From SpSt-28 sp044343155 (lineage in GTDB: Archaea; Aenigmatarchaeota; Aenigmatarchaeia; CG10238-14; SpSt-28), in the NCBI GenBank assembly GCA_044343155.1, contig JAVZSS010000024.1, positions 1-10,006 on the forward strand: 10,006 nt of DNA, read 5' to 3'. How positions within the stretch are numbered: position 1 is the stretch's first letter; every line of letters starts with the position of its first letter. Made by a program: the position numbers and the translations under genes. Below, in pieces: positions 1 through 5,920 of this stretch. The notes beneath the pieces were generated by a model, which did no database searches, was not told the origin of the DNA, and saw only the letters and a list, made by a program, of their open reading frames with translations.

Positions 1-717
1 GGAAAAGGTACAGGAACTGGAAGTATCCCAGTAGTTGCAGAGTTAGCTAAATCTATGGGTGCATTAGTTATAGCGGTAGTTACAATGCCATTTAAAATAG
101 AAGGTGCAAGAATTTCTAAAGCTGAAGATGGTTTGGCAGTTTTAAGGCAATATGCTGATACTGTAATTGTTATTGAAAACGATAAGTTGCTAAAATATGC
201 TGGCAATTTAACAATTCAACAAGCATTTGCTGTTGCAGATGAATTGATTGCAAGCATGGTAAAAGGAATAACAGAAACAATAACATTGCCGAGTTTAGTT
301 AACTTAGATTATGCTGATGTAAAGGCAGTAATGTCTACTGGTGGAGGAGTAGCAGCTATAGGAGTTGGTGAAAGCAACTCTTCAGATAGAGCAAGAGATG
401 CAGTTATGAAAGCTCTACAAAATCCATTGTTGGAAGTAGATTATACAGGTGCTGCGGGAGCTCTAGTTCATATAACTGGTGGTCCAGATTTGAAGTTGGA
501 AGAAGTTAATTTAATAGGAGAGACAGTTGCACAATCTTTAGATCCTTCAGCAATCGTATATTGGGGAGCAAGAATACTTCCAGAATTTGAAGGAAAGATA
601 CAAGTAATAACTATAATAACTGGAGTAAAATCTCCATATATTCTAGGAAGATCCCCAAGAGAACAACCAATAATTAGAGAAGTTAATCCATTGCTAGGAA
701 TAGACATAATTAGATAA
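1..717 (+). CDS. ftsZ: Cell division protein FtsZ, C-terminal part (5' end outside window)
   Basis: Tubulin-like GTPase that polymerises at midcell to drive division. The reading frame is open from base 1, so the start codon and the first nucleotide-binding loops lie upstream; 238 residues are present. The fragment opens with the tubulin signature as GKGTGTGS (residues 1-8), in which the canonical second glycine is lysine, a variant I recall from other archaeal FtsZs. Next come the segment NDKLL and the T7/synergy-loop motif NLDYAD (about residues 101-106, bases 301-318), whose aspartates complete the GTPase site of the neighbouring subunit. The C-terminal domain follows (residues about 125-210), ending in a short tail, GIDIIR. 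There is no long bacterial-style linker. Archaea often carry two FtsZ paralogues; I cannot say which one this is without the N-terminus. The family call is very secure. Confidence 0.97.
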   Translation, partial: GKGTGTGSIPVVAELAKSMGALVIAVVTMPFKIEGARISKAEDGLAVLRQYADTVIVIENDKLLKYAGNLTIQQAFAVADELIASMVKGITETITLPSLVNLDYADVKAVMSTGGGVAAIGVGESNSSDRARDAVMKALQNPLLEVDYTGAAGALVHITGGPDLKLEEVNLIGETVAQSLDPSAIVYWGARILPEFEGKIQVITIITGVKSPYILGRSPREQPIIREVNPLLGIDIIR

Positions 718-734
718 TACTTTCTCCTTCCTTC

Positions 735-768
735 CTTTTTCTTTAGGTGAGAAGGGTGAAAGAAAAAG
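735..768 (+). promoter_or_regulatory. Predicted hairpin presenting a ribosome-binding site and GTG start in its loop
   Basis: Bases 735-744 (CTTTTTCTTT) are perfectly complementary to 759-768 (AAAGAAAAAG), giving a 10-bp stem around a 14-nt loop. The loop (745-758) holds the Shine-Dalgarno-like AGGTGAG (745-751) and the GTG start of the small ORF at 756. The left arm is part of a 25-nt pure pyrimidine run (720-744) directly after the ftsZ stop. The stem is almost all A-U, so it would be weak at high temperature. The complementarity is seen directly; any regulatory role is inference. Confidence 0.35.
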
Positions 769-821
769 CAGACGAAATTTGGGATCCACTAGAGGATTTA
801 GAATATTTAGACGATTTTTAA
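756..821 (+). CDS. Possible acidic small protein, 21 aa, just after ftsZ
   Basis: A short frame begins with GTG at 756 (alternative in-frame GTG at 747) and ends at TAA 819-821. The peptide is strongly acidic: after a KEKADEIW start it ends WDPLEDLEYLDDF. Support comes from AGGTGAG at 745-751, a good match to the archaeal Shine-Dalgarno GGAGGTGAT, five bases before the GTG at 756. A T-rich terminator also begins right at its end. The frame differs from that of ftsZ and is closed upstream by TAG at 744-746, so it is not a read-on tail of FtsZ. I recognise no family. At this length it could be chance; homologues in related genomes or ribosome profiling would decide. Confidence 0.35.
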   Translation: MKEKADEIWDPLEDLEYLDDF

Positions 822-828
822 TTTTTTT
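815..828 (+). terminator. T-rich terminator after ftsZ and the small ORF
   Basis: A T5-AA-T7 run (815-828) follows the acidic small ORF and lies between the convergent ends of the ftsZ transcript and the minus-strand gene ending at 836. Archaeal RNA polymerase terminates at such U-runs without needing a hairpin. It overlaps the last codons of the small ORF. Confidence 0.5.
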
Positions 829-835
829 GTTAAAT

Positions 836-1393
836 TTATTCTTTTTTAATTTTTCTAAATAGAAATATGTTTACCCATCCACAACTACAATTATAAAACA
901 CAGAAAGATAGTTCTTTCCTTTTAATGCATATTCTAAGGCTTTCTTTGCATCTTCTATTGCTCTTCTTTCTTCCTCTTTACACTCTCTTTGGGTAAGTTC
1001 ATTATAAAAGGCTTTAAAATATCCTTTTATAATTCTATTTTCTTCTTTTAGTTGCTTAGGTAAATTGTTTGCTCTCATTGCATGACTAAGCTCATGAGCA
1101 AATTCACCATAAGTACTAAAATGTCTAATTATTCTATAAATACCATACAATGCTAACACAAAATAAATTTGGGAAGAAAAAAGTATAAAAGATGGAAGAA
1201 ACGCTACATCTCTTATATCAAAATAAGGAATAAGAATTTCTAGTTTTTCATTTTCTTTTCCAATTAGTTGTGGACCAATATAAATTATTGGTCTTCTTAT
1301 CCTAGGTACTTCTCTTTTCCCATATTTCATTAAATAAAATTCTACAATTCTTTCCATTATTTCTTCATTTTTTATAGCTTTAATCAAATTCAT
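836..1393 (-). CDS. Putative zinc metalloprotease-like protein (HExxH plus C-terminal CxC)
   Basis: A 185-aa protein of no family I can name. The clearest motif is HELSH (residues 100-104), a perfect HExxH of the kind that binds catalytic zinc in zincin metallopeptidases, set in EFAHELSHAM. It is preceded by a hydrophobic stretch (about residues 63-88) that could be a membrane helix or a buried helix. A charged, probably helical region follows (about 113-160), with several glutamates (118, 119, 132) that could supply a third ligand. Near the C-terminus is YNCSCGW (C169, C171); with only one further cysteine (C138) this is at best half a zinc ribbon. The layout of HExxH followed by a CxC segment loosely recalls SprT-type proteins, but I cannot support that assignment. 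The gene diverges from tRNA-His across a 32-bp spacer and converges on ftsZ. Protease activity is inference from the motif. Confidence 0.7.
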   Translation of the reverse strand: MNLIKAIKNEEIMERIVEFYLMKYGKREVPRIRRPIIYIGPQLIGKENEKLEILIPYFDIRDVAFLPSFILFSSQIYFVLALYGIYRIIRHFSTYGEFAHELSHAMRANNLPKQLKEENRIIKGYFKAFYNELTQRECKEEERRAIEDAKKALEYALKGKNYLSVFYNCSCGWVNIFLFRKIKKE

Positions 1394-1425
1394 ATGTTAA
1401 TTTTTTAATTACTACTATTAATTAT

Positions 1426-1500
1426 GGCCGCGATAGCGTAGCCTGGTTAGCGCGGGGGCCTGTGGAGCCCTATGCCCGGGTTCAAATCCCGGTCGCGGCC
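1426..1500 (+). tRNA. tRNA-His, anticodon GTG, with genome-encoded G-1
   Basis: A complete cloverleaf. The 7-bp acceptor stem is 1427-1433 with 1493-1499. The D stem starts at 1436. The anticodon stem is 1455-1459 with 1467-1471, and the loop C-T-GTG-G-A puts the anticodon at 1462-1464. The T arm is CCGGG-TTCAAAT-CCCGG (1476-1492). The extra G at 1426 faces discriminator C at 1500, giving the G-1:C73 pair that is the identity element for histidyl-tRNA synthetase. CCA is not encoded and a TTTT run follows at once (1501-1504). No intron is seen. The upstream AT-rich stretch at about 1397-1411 is the likely TATA box, inside the 32-bp spacer shared with the divergent HExxH gene. Confidence 0.97.
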
Positions 1501-1507
1501 TTTTGTG

Positions 1508-1515
1508 TTATAATT
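1508..1515 (+). promoter_or_regulatory. TATA-like box for the phosphoglycerate mutase gene
   Basis: TTATAATT is centred about 23 bp before the ATG at 1535. That is the distance from TATA to transcription start in archaea, so the transcript would be leaderless. No Shine-Dalgarno sequence is visible. The box begins only 8 bp after the tRNA-His 3' end. Confidence 0.5.
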
Positions 1516-1534
1516 TTAATCTAGAAATAATAAA

Positions 1535-2710
1535 ATGAAGTACTTAGTTTTTGTATTTGATGGTTTAGCAGATTTTCCAACTGAAAAAACTCCTTTAAGA
1601 TTAGCGAAAAAACCAAATATTGATTATTTTTCATCTAATGGTTTTGTAGGAAGATTAAAACTTATTAATAAAAAAGATTGGAATGAAAAAACAAGAGCAA
1701 GTGTAAGTCATATAGCAAATACTTCATTTTTAGGCTATAATCCGAAAAAATTTAGAAATGAAAGAGGAGTTTTGGAAGCAATTTCTGCTGGACTGGAATA
1801 TAAAAATGGTTGGCTTTCTATAAGATGCGATTTTGCGACTTTAGAAAATGGTATTGTAGTTGATAGAAGAGCCGGTAGAAATACTTTTGGTTTAGATATT
1901 TTGGAGAAGGAAATTAATAAGAAAATTGATATTGGAGTAGATTTTATATTTAAGAGGACTTATGGCCATAGAGCTGTTTTATTAATTAAAGAAAATTTGA
2001 GTGATAAAATTCAACTTAATGATCCTTTATCTTCTAATTTTCCTCCAAAAGAAATTATACCTTTAAGTAAAAAAGCAGAAAAAAGCGCGAAAATTGTAAA
2101 AGATTTTATTGAGCAAACAAGGATTTTACTTTCTCAACATGATGTCAATAAAAAAAGGGAAAAAAATGGTATTTTACCAGCAAATTATTTATTACTAAGA
2201 GAAGCTGGAAACAAAATAAAGTATTTTAAACCTTCTTTTACTAAAAAGTATAAAGTTAAAGCAATAGTTATTAGTGAACCTGGAGTTATGAAAGCTACTT
2301 GCATGTTAGCTGGTTTCGATTCTTTAGATATTTTTGAAGAGTTTGATTATAAAAAAGGTCTAAAGTTTGTTTTTGAAAAAATAGAAGAAGTATTGGTTGA
2401 TTATAATTTTGTATATGTACATTTAAAATGGAGTGATGAAGCAGCTCATGATAAGAATTATGAAAAAAAGAAAAAAATTATAGAAGAATTTGATAAATAT
2501 TTGGGAGAATATAAAAATTTTGAAGGTAGAATAATGATAACGACAGACCATATTACTTCTTGTGAAACTGGAAAACACGAATTTGGTGATGTTCCAGTAC
2601 TAATATATCCTTATAGTAAAATAAAAACAGTTAAGTATTTTGATGAAATTTCTGCTCAAAAATCTATAAGATTAACTCCAAAAAAATTGTGGAAGATTTT
2701 CTTTTCTTAA
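1535..2710 (+). CDS. apgM: Archaeal 2,3-bisphosphoglycerate-independent phosphoglycerate mutase (divergent)
   Basis: Interconverts 3- and 2-phosphoglycerate in glycolysis/gluconeogenesis; a cytosolic two-metal enzyme of the alkaline phosphatase superfamily. At 391 aa it is close to the usual archaeal ApgM length of about 400-430. Recognisable parts are the N-terminal metal motif FVFDGLADFP (D9), KTPL..AKKPNID (18-30), FLGYNP (65-70), VVDRRAGR (108-115), ANYLLLREAG (216-225), VYVHLKWSDEAAHD (293-306; H296, D301, H305) and TTDHITSC....H (336-348; D338, H339, H348). The nucleophile region is unusual: family members typically read S-D-T-A-H before LLGYDP, whereas here S58 aligns with the catalytic serine but is followed by H59. 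The usual RGAG is REAG. Metal ligands otherwise look intact, so it is probably an active phosphotransferase; a changed substrate cannot be excluded. ATG 1535 is chosen because it begins the conserved N-terminus and fits a leaderless promoter. The stop overlaps the convergent NYN gene stop by 4 bp. Confidence 0.88.
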   Translation: MKYLVFVFDGLADFPTEKTPLRLAKKPNIDYFSSNGFVGRLKLINKKDWNEKTRASVSHIANTSFLGYNPKKFRNERGVLEAISAGLEYKNGWLSIRCDFATLENGIVVDRRAGRNTFGLDILEKEINKKIDIGVDFIFKRTYGHRAVLLIKENLSDKIQLNDPLSSNFPPKEIIPLSKKAEKSAKIVKDFIEQTRILLSQHDVNKKREKNGILPANYLLLREAGNKIKYFKPSFTKKYKVKAIVISEPGVMKATCMLAGFDSLDIFEEFDYKKGLKFVFEKIEEVLVDYNFVYVHLKWSDEAAHDKNYEKKKKIIEEFDKYLGEYKNFEGRIMITTDHITSCETGKHEFGDVPVLIYPYSKIKTVKYFDEISAQKSIRLTPKKLWKIFFS

Positions 2711-3156
2711 GAAATTATTTCAAGTATATCTGCAGAATTTTTAAGGCTAGCAGATAATCCTGGTTCAGCAGCAAATATTATAACTTTTTTTCCATATTCC
2801 TTAGCTTTTTGTATTAATGGAAGAAAATCAGTATCTCTTGTTGCTAAAGCTAAAATATTAACATCTTTTGTTAATATAGCTTCCATAGCTTCAACAGCCA
2901 ACATAACATCAACATCATTCTTTTCTTCTTCATTTGCGGCAAGCCCAATTTTTACTTCAAATCCTTCATTCATTATAGCTTCAATAAGTTTTTCGGGAGC
3001 AAATTGATTTACAAAAACCTTAGCAATTATAAGTCTTCCATATTTTGATGCTCTTTTTCTTAATTCTCTCAAATCTATTGAAAACTCTTTTCTTAACATG
3101 TTTGGGCCATCTACAAATAAGGCTATGTTTGCACCTTCATATTTTGTTTTCAACAT
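2707..3156 (-). CDS. NYN/PIN-like domain protein, TIGR00288 family (putative RNase)
   Basis: NYN domains belong to the PIN-like nuclease fold and are thought to cut RNA; this archaeal single-domain family has no settled biological role that I know of. With the start used here the protein has 149 residues. Conserved acidic motifs are VDGPNMLRKEF (15-25, D16), DVDVMLAVEAMEA (81-93, D81/D83) and ALATRDTDFLPLI (103-115, D108/D110), followed by AAEPGLSASLKNSAD (129-143). These cover the whole fold. I choose ATG at 3156 because AGGTGT (3161-3166) lies 4 bases upstream; the frame also extends to a TTG at 3189, but that start has weaker support and adds 11 poorly typical residues. The gene overlaps the 3' end of the upstream membrane-protein gene by 20 bp, indicating an operon with coupled translation. 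Confidence 0.9.
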   Translation of the reverse strand: MLKTKYEGANIALFVDGPNMLRKEFSIDLRELRKRASKYGRLIIAKVFVNQFAPEKLIEAIMNEGFEVKIGLAANEEEKNDVDVMLAVEAMEAILTKDVNILALATRDTDFLPLIQKAKEYGKKVIIFAAEPGLSASLKNSADILEIIS

Positions 3157-3787
3157 TCTGACACCTATATTTTCCACTAGAAATTCCAATAAATGTGATA
3201 GAATTATTTCTAATTACAACTTCTCCATTAAAGTTGCTTATTTCTAGATATTCGCATGGTGGAAAGTTAACAATTAATGAGGGCTTATCTTCTGCTGTAT
3301 AAATTTCTAGCTTCCCTTCTATTTCTTTCATTTGAATATTGCTAGATTGTACAAAAAAGTTGCCAGAATCTATTAATATTTCTCCTTTAATTTTTTCTTC
3401 TGTTTGATAAAATATTCCATTTATTTCAAAAGATTTTGAATCTATTTCAAAAGACACTAGATTTTGGTTTAATGTTATTTTTCCATTGGGTTCATAAAAT
3501 TTTAAATCACATTTATAATTTGCTAGATGAATTGAGGTTTTTCCTATTTTTATTGGAATTGTGCAGCTTCCATTTAAATTAACCATATTTTCAAAAATAG
3601 GAAATGTTAAAGGATTTTTTAATTCATAAATAGTTAGTGCAATTTTCTTTTCTTGAGATCTCCAAACTTTTGTTATGAAACCTGTTATGCTTTCAAATTT
3701 CGGAATCTTAATTTTTTCCTTGTTTAAGAAAAGAATACTTCCTATTAGAAATACTAAAAATAGTAAAAACAAAATTTTCCATTTCAT
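3137..3787 (-). CDS. Membrane-anchored protein of unknown function with four cysteines
   Basis: A 216-aa protein I do not recognise. A single hydrophobic helix at residues about 4-22 follows MKWK, which fits an uncleaved signal anchor with the rest outside the cell. The remainder (about 45-216) is rich in short alternating beta-strand-like stretches such as KGEILIDSGNFFVQ and GEVVIRNNSITFIG, suggesting a beta-sandwich or beta-helix-like surface domain. Four cysteines (75, 93, 178, 209) could form two disulfides. It is the first gene of a two-gene operon: its end overlaps the NYN gene. The start ATG lies about 29 bp from a strong TATA-like element, implying a leaderless or near-leaderless message, and no Shine-Dalgarno is seen. 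Export is inferred from the N-terminus only. Confidence 0.75.
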   Translation of the reverse strand: MKWKILFLLFLVFLIGSILFLNKEKIKIPKFESITGFITKVWRSQEKKIALTIYELKNPLTFPIFENMVNLNGSCTIPIKIGKTSIHLANYKCDLKFYEPNGKITLNQNLVSFEIDSKSFEINGIFYQTEEKIKGEILIDSGNFFVQSSNIQMKEIEGKLEIYTAEDKPSLIVNFPPCEYLEISNFNGEVVIRNNSITFIGISSGKYRCQNVENKI

Positions 3788-3810
3788 AATAATTTTCTTT
3801 ATTTTAAGGA

Positions 3811-3840
3811 TTTATATTTATACCTTCAAATAAATAATAG
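3811..3840. promoter_or_regulatory. Divergent promoter region between the two-gene operon and the DUF1512 gene
   Basis: The 73-bp spacer 3788-3860 must drive both directions. On the minus strand TATAAATATAAA (3811-3822) is centred about 29 bp before the start at 3787. On the plus strand AATAAATAAT (about 3828-3838) is centred about 28 bp before ATG 3861. Both spacings are consistent with near-leaderless transcripts. The sequence is AT-rich throughout, so exact boxes are tentative. Confidence 0.5.
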
Positions 3841-3860
3841 CCTAATAGTAAGGGATAAGC

Positions 3861-5039
3861 ATGTTTTTGTTACAAAGCGACATATCAAATATTTTTTGGA
3901 TATTCCTATTTTTCTTTTTCATGTTTTTTTATCCAAGACTTTTAATGTTTCAAATAATTGCTAGATTTTCTAAGACTGCAATTCTTCTTGATGAATTATG
4001 TATGAAAGGGAAAAAAATAATTATAAAAAAACTAAAAAATGGGAGTGAAGAAGTTAAGAAAAAGCTTGAAAATTTTTTGAATTTCTTTGTTATAAGTCCG
4101 GTTAATCTAGATCCTTTTGGTATAATTAATAAGCTTGAACATTTACAAGAATTAGAAGAAGATAGATTCATATATTTTGTTAGTAGAGTTGGAAAGAACT
4201 TAAATGAGGATGAAAAATGGAATATTATTTCTTCTATTAGCGCAGAGATTGGTATTTATCAATTCTCTAAAATGATTAAACATTATATTAAATTGATCCA
4301 AAAAACTAATGCATACCAATTGGGGCTTATATTACAAATGCAACTTCCCATTATAGAGAAATATTCTAAATCTCTTTTAAAAGCTATTGAGGCATTAAGT
4401 GAAGGTTTGCCTATTGGTGATGGGGCTGGTCCTTTGGTTGCTTCTTATTTTATAACAAAAAAGCCTAAGGAATTAGATAATATGGTTTATTCAGTAGAAA
4501 ATATGTTTGGTAAGAAAGTAATAGTTGTTAAAGCAAAAGGACCTGGAGCAAGGATTGGCAAAGTTGGAAAGGTTGTTAGTTTTTTAGTAAAAAAATATGG
4601 TGTTCAAAAAATAATAACAGTTGATGCTGCTCTTAAACTTGAAAGTGAAAATACGGGAGAAGTTGCAGAAGGTATAGGAGTAGCTATTGGTGGAATAGGT
4701 GTAGAAAAAGCAAGAATAGAAGATTTAGCTACTCAAAAAAAGATATTGTTAGATTCTTATGTTATTAAAATGAGCAATGAAGAAGCATTAATTTTAATGA
4801 AAGAAGAAATCTTAAAAGGGGTAAAAAATGTAATAAAGTTGATTGAAAATAATATAAAAGAAAGTAAAGAAAAGGTAATACTTTTGGTTGGTGTTGGTAA
4901 TACTTCTGGAATTCCTAATAATAGGAAAGATTTTGAAAGAATTGAAAAAATTATAGTGGAGAATTCGAAAAAAATTAAAAAATGGGAAGAAGAAGAAAGG
5001 AAGAAAGAAGAAAAAATAAAATGGTTTTTGAGTATTTAG
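3861..5039 (+). CDS. DUF1512 family protein with N-terminal membrane segment
   Basis: A 392-aa member of DUF1512, a conserved, mainly archaeal family without an assigned biochemical role that I know of. The N-terminus has a strongly hydrophobic segment (about residues 11-33), likely a membrane anchor, then a basic stretch and a helical region (about 60-175). The conserved core follows: GLPIGDGAGPLVASYF (182-197), VKAKGPGARIGKVGKVV (223-239), ITVDAALKLESENTGEVAEG (252-271), GVAIGGIGVEKARIEDLA (273-290) and LLVGVGNTSGIPNN (341-354). The glycine-rich motifs with VDAALK suggest a nucleotide- or phosphate-binding site; that is inference. The tail (about 370-388) is a Glu/Lys-rich helix. Length and motif order look complete. 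The PAC2 gene starts 33 bp downstream on the same strand with its own TATA-like box. Confidence 0.88.
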   Translation: MFLLQSDISNIFWIFLFFFFMFFYPRLLMFQIIARFSKTAILLDELCMKGKKIIIKKLKNGSEEVKKKLENFLNFFVISPVNLDPFGIINKLEHLQELEEDRFIYFVSRVGKNLNEDEKWNIISSISAEIGIYQFSKMIKHYIKLIQKTNAYQLGLILQMQLPIIEKYSKSLLKAIEALSEGLPIGDGAGPLVASYFITKKPKELDNMVYSVENMFGKKVIVVKAKGPGARIGKVGKVVSFLVKKYGVQKIITVDAALKLESENTGEVAEGIGVAIGGIGVEKARIEDLATQKKILLDSYVIKMSNEEALILMKEEILKGVKNVIKLIENNIKESKEKVILLVGVGNTSGIPNNRKDFERIEKIIVENSKKIKKWEEEERKKEEKIKWFLSI

Positions 5040-5043
5040 AGGA

Positions 5044-5058
5044 TTTAAATTTATAAAA
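5044..5058 (+). promoter_or_regulatory. TATA-like box for the PAC2 gene
   Basis: TTTAAATTTATAAAA lies 15-29 bp upstream of ATG 5073, the spacing expected for a leaderless archaeal transcript. No Shine-Dalgarno is visible. It begins 4 bp after the DUF1512 stop codon, so the chaperone gene can be transcribed independently. Confidence 0.5.
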
Positions 5059-5072
5059 CATAATTAATTGTA

Positions 5073-5849
5073 ATGGCAACCAAAATAATAGTTTTTGAAA
5101 AACCCAAATTGAAAAGACCAATATTTATAGAGGGATTGCCCGGAGTTGGAAATGTTGGTAGGGTTGCTGCTGGATATTTGATAGAGGAATTAAAAGCAAA
5201 AAAATTTGCTGAATTAATTTCTTCTCATTTTATGCCAATAGTGATTGTTCCTCAAAATTCTACTGTAGAAATGGTTAAAGCAGAATTTTTTTATTGGAAA
5301 AATAAAAATGGAAAGAATGATTTAATTATAATGATTGGGGATAGTCAAAGTATAGATCCAGAAGGTCATTATGAAATAGTTGAAGAGGTTGTGAAATTCT
5401 TGAAAAAAATGAATGTTGAAGAAATATTTGCACTCGCTGGATTGAACATTGGTATTATGACAGAAAGACCAAAAGTAGTTGGTGCTGTTAATGATCCGAA
5501 GCTTGAAGAAAAATATAAAAAATATAACATAGTTTTTGATACAAGTAAAAGGGTAGGTACAATTGTTGGTGCTGCTGGTCTTTTCTTAGGAATTGCAAAA
5601 TATTATGGTATACCAGCTACATGTCTAATGGGGGAAACATCAGGAATGCCATTTTTACCAGACCCTAAAAGCTCAGAAGCAGTATTGAAAGTTTTAACTC
5701 AAATCTTGAATATAAAAATAGATACAAGCAAATTAGAAGAAGAAGTTAAGAAAATGAAAGAGTTTATGCAAAAGATTGAAGCTACTCAAATGCAAATGTT
5801 CCAATCACCAACTGCAAAAAAAGAAGAAGGTTTAACTTATATTGGATGA
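5073..5849 (+). CDS. PAC2-family protein (proteasome assembly chaperone-like)
   Basis: Archaeal PAC2-family proteins (for example PbaA/PbaB of Pyrococcus) relate to eukaryotic proteasome assembly chaperones and act with the 20S proteasome or as folding chaperones; cytosolic. The 258-aa protein opens the domain with FIEGLPGVGNVGRVAAGYL (18-36), then LISSHFMPIVIV (48-59), IIMIGDSQSIDPEGHYEI (85-102), ALAGLNIG (120-127), VGTIVGAAGLFLG (161-173) and LMGETSGMPFLPDPKSSEAVL (185-205, acidic/proline loop typical of the family). A C-terminal amphipathic helix (about 219-245) precedes a flexible tail ending TYIG. That end resembles a proteasome-docking HbYX tail but is one residue too long. The start begins the conserved region and matches a leaderless promoter. 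It is co-directional with the DUF1512 gene. Confidence 0.92.
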   Translation: MATKIIVFEKPKLKRPIFIEGLPGVGNVGRVAAGYLIEELKAKKFAELISSHFMPIVIVPQNSTVEMVKAEFFYWKNKNGKNDLIIMIGDSQSIDPEGHYEIVEEVVKFLKKMNVEEIFALAGLNIGIMTERPKVVGAVNDPKLEEKYKKYNIVFDTSKRVGTIVGAAGLFLGIAKYYGIPATCLMGETSGMPFLPDPKSSEAVLKVLTQILNIKIDTSKLEEEVKKMKEFMQKIEATQMQMFQSPTAKKEEGLTYIG

Positions 5850-5864
5850 GATAAATAGTAATAC

Positions 5865-5889
5865 TTTTTATGAATTAAAAGAATTTTTT
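5865..5889 (+). terminator. T-rich termination region after the PAC2 gene
   Basis: Two T-runs, T5 at 5865-5869 and T6 at 5884-5889, follow the PAC2 stop codon in the 71-bp spacer between convergent genes. They are plausible U-run terminators for the plus-strand transcript; no GC stem is visible. Confidence 0.35.
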
Positions 5890-5920
5890 AATCAACAAAT
5901 CTATTTTACGCTTTGAATAG

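Noticed and set aside
468..707. Open frame on the minus strand inside ftsZ
   Set aside because: Lies wholly antisense to strongly conserved ftsZ sequence; no promoter or ribosome-binding site and no recognisable protein.
3157..3189. TTG start extending the NYN protein by 11 residues
   Set aside because: ATG 3156 has AGGTGT four bases upstream and gives a typical N-terminus; the extension runs further into the upstream gene.
3950..4171. Open frame on the minus strand inside the DUF1512 gene
   Set aside because: Low-complexity Ser/Phe-rich translation of the complement of a Lys/Glu-rich coding region; antisense shadow.
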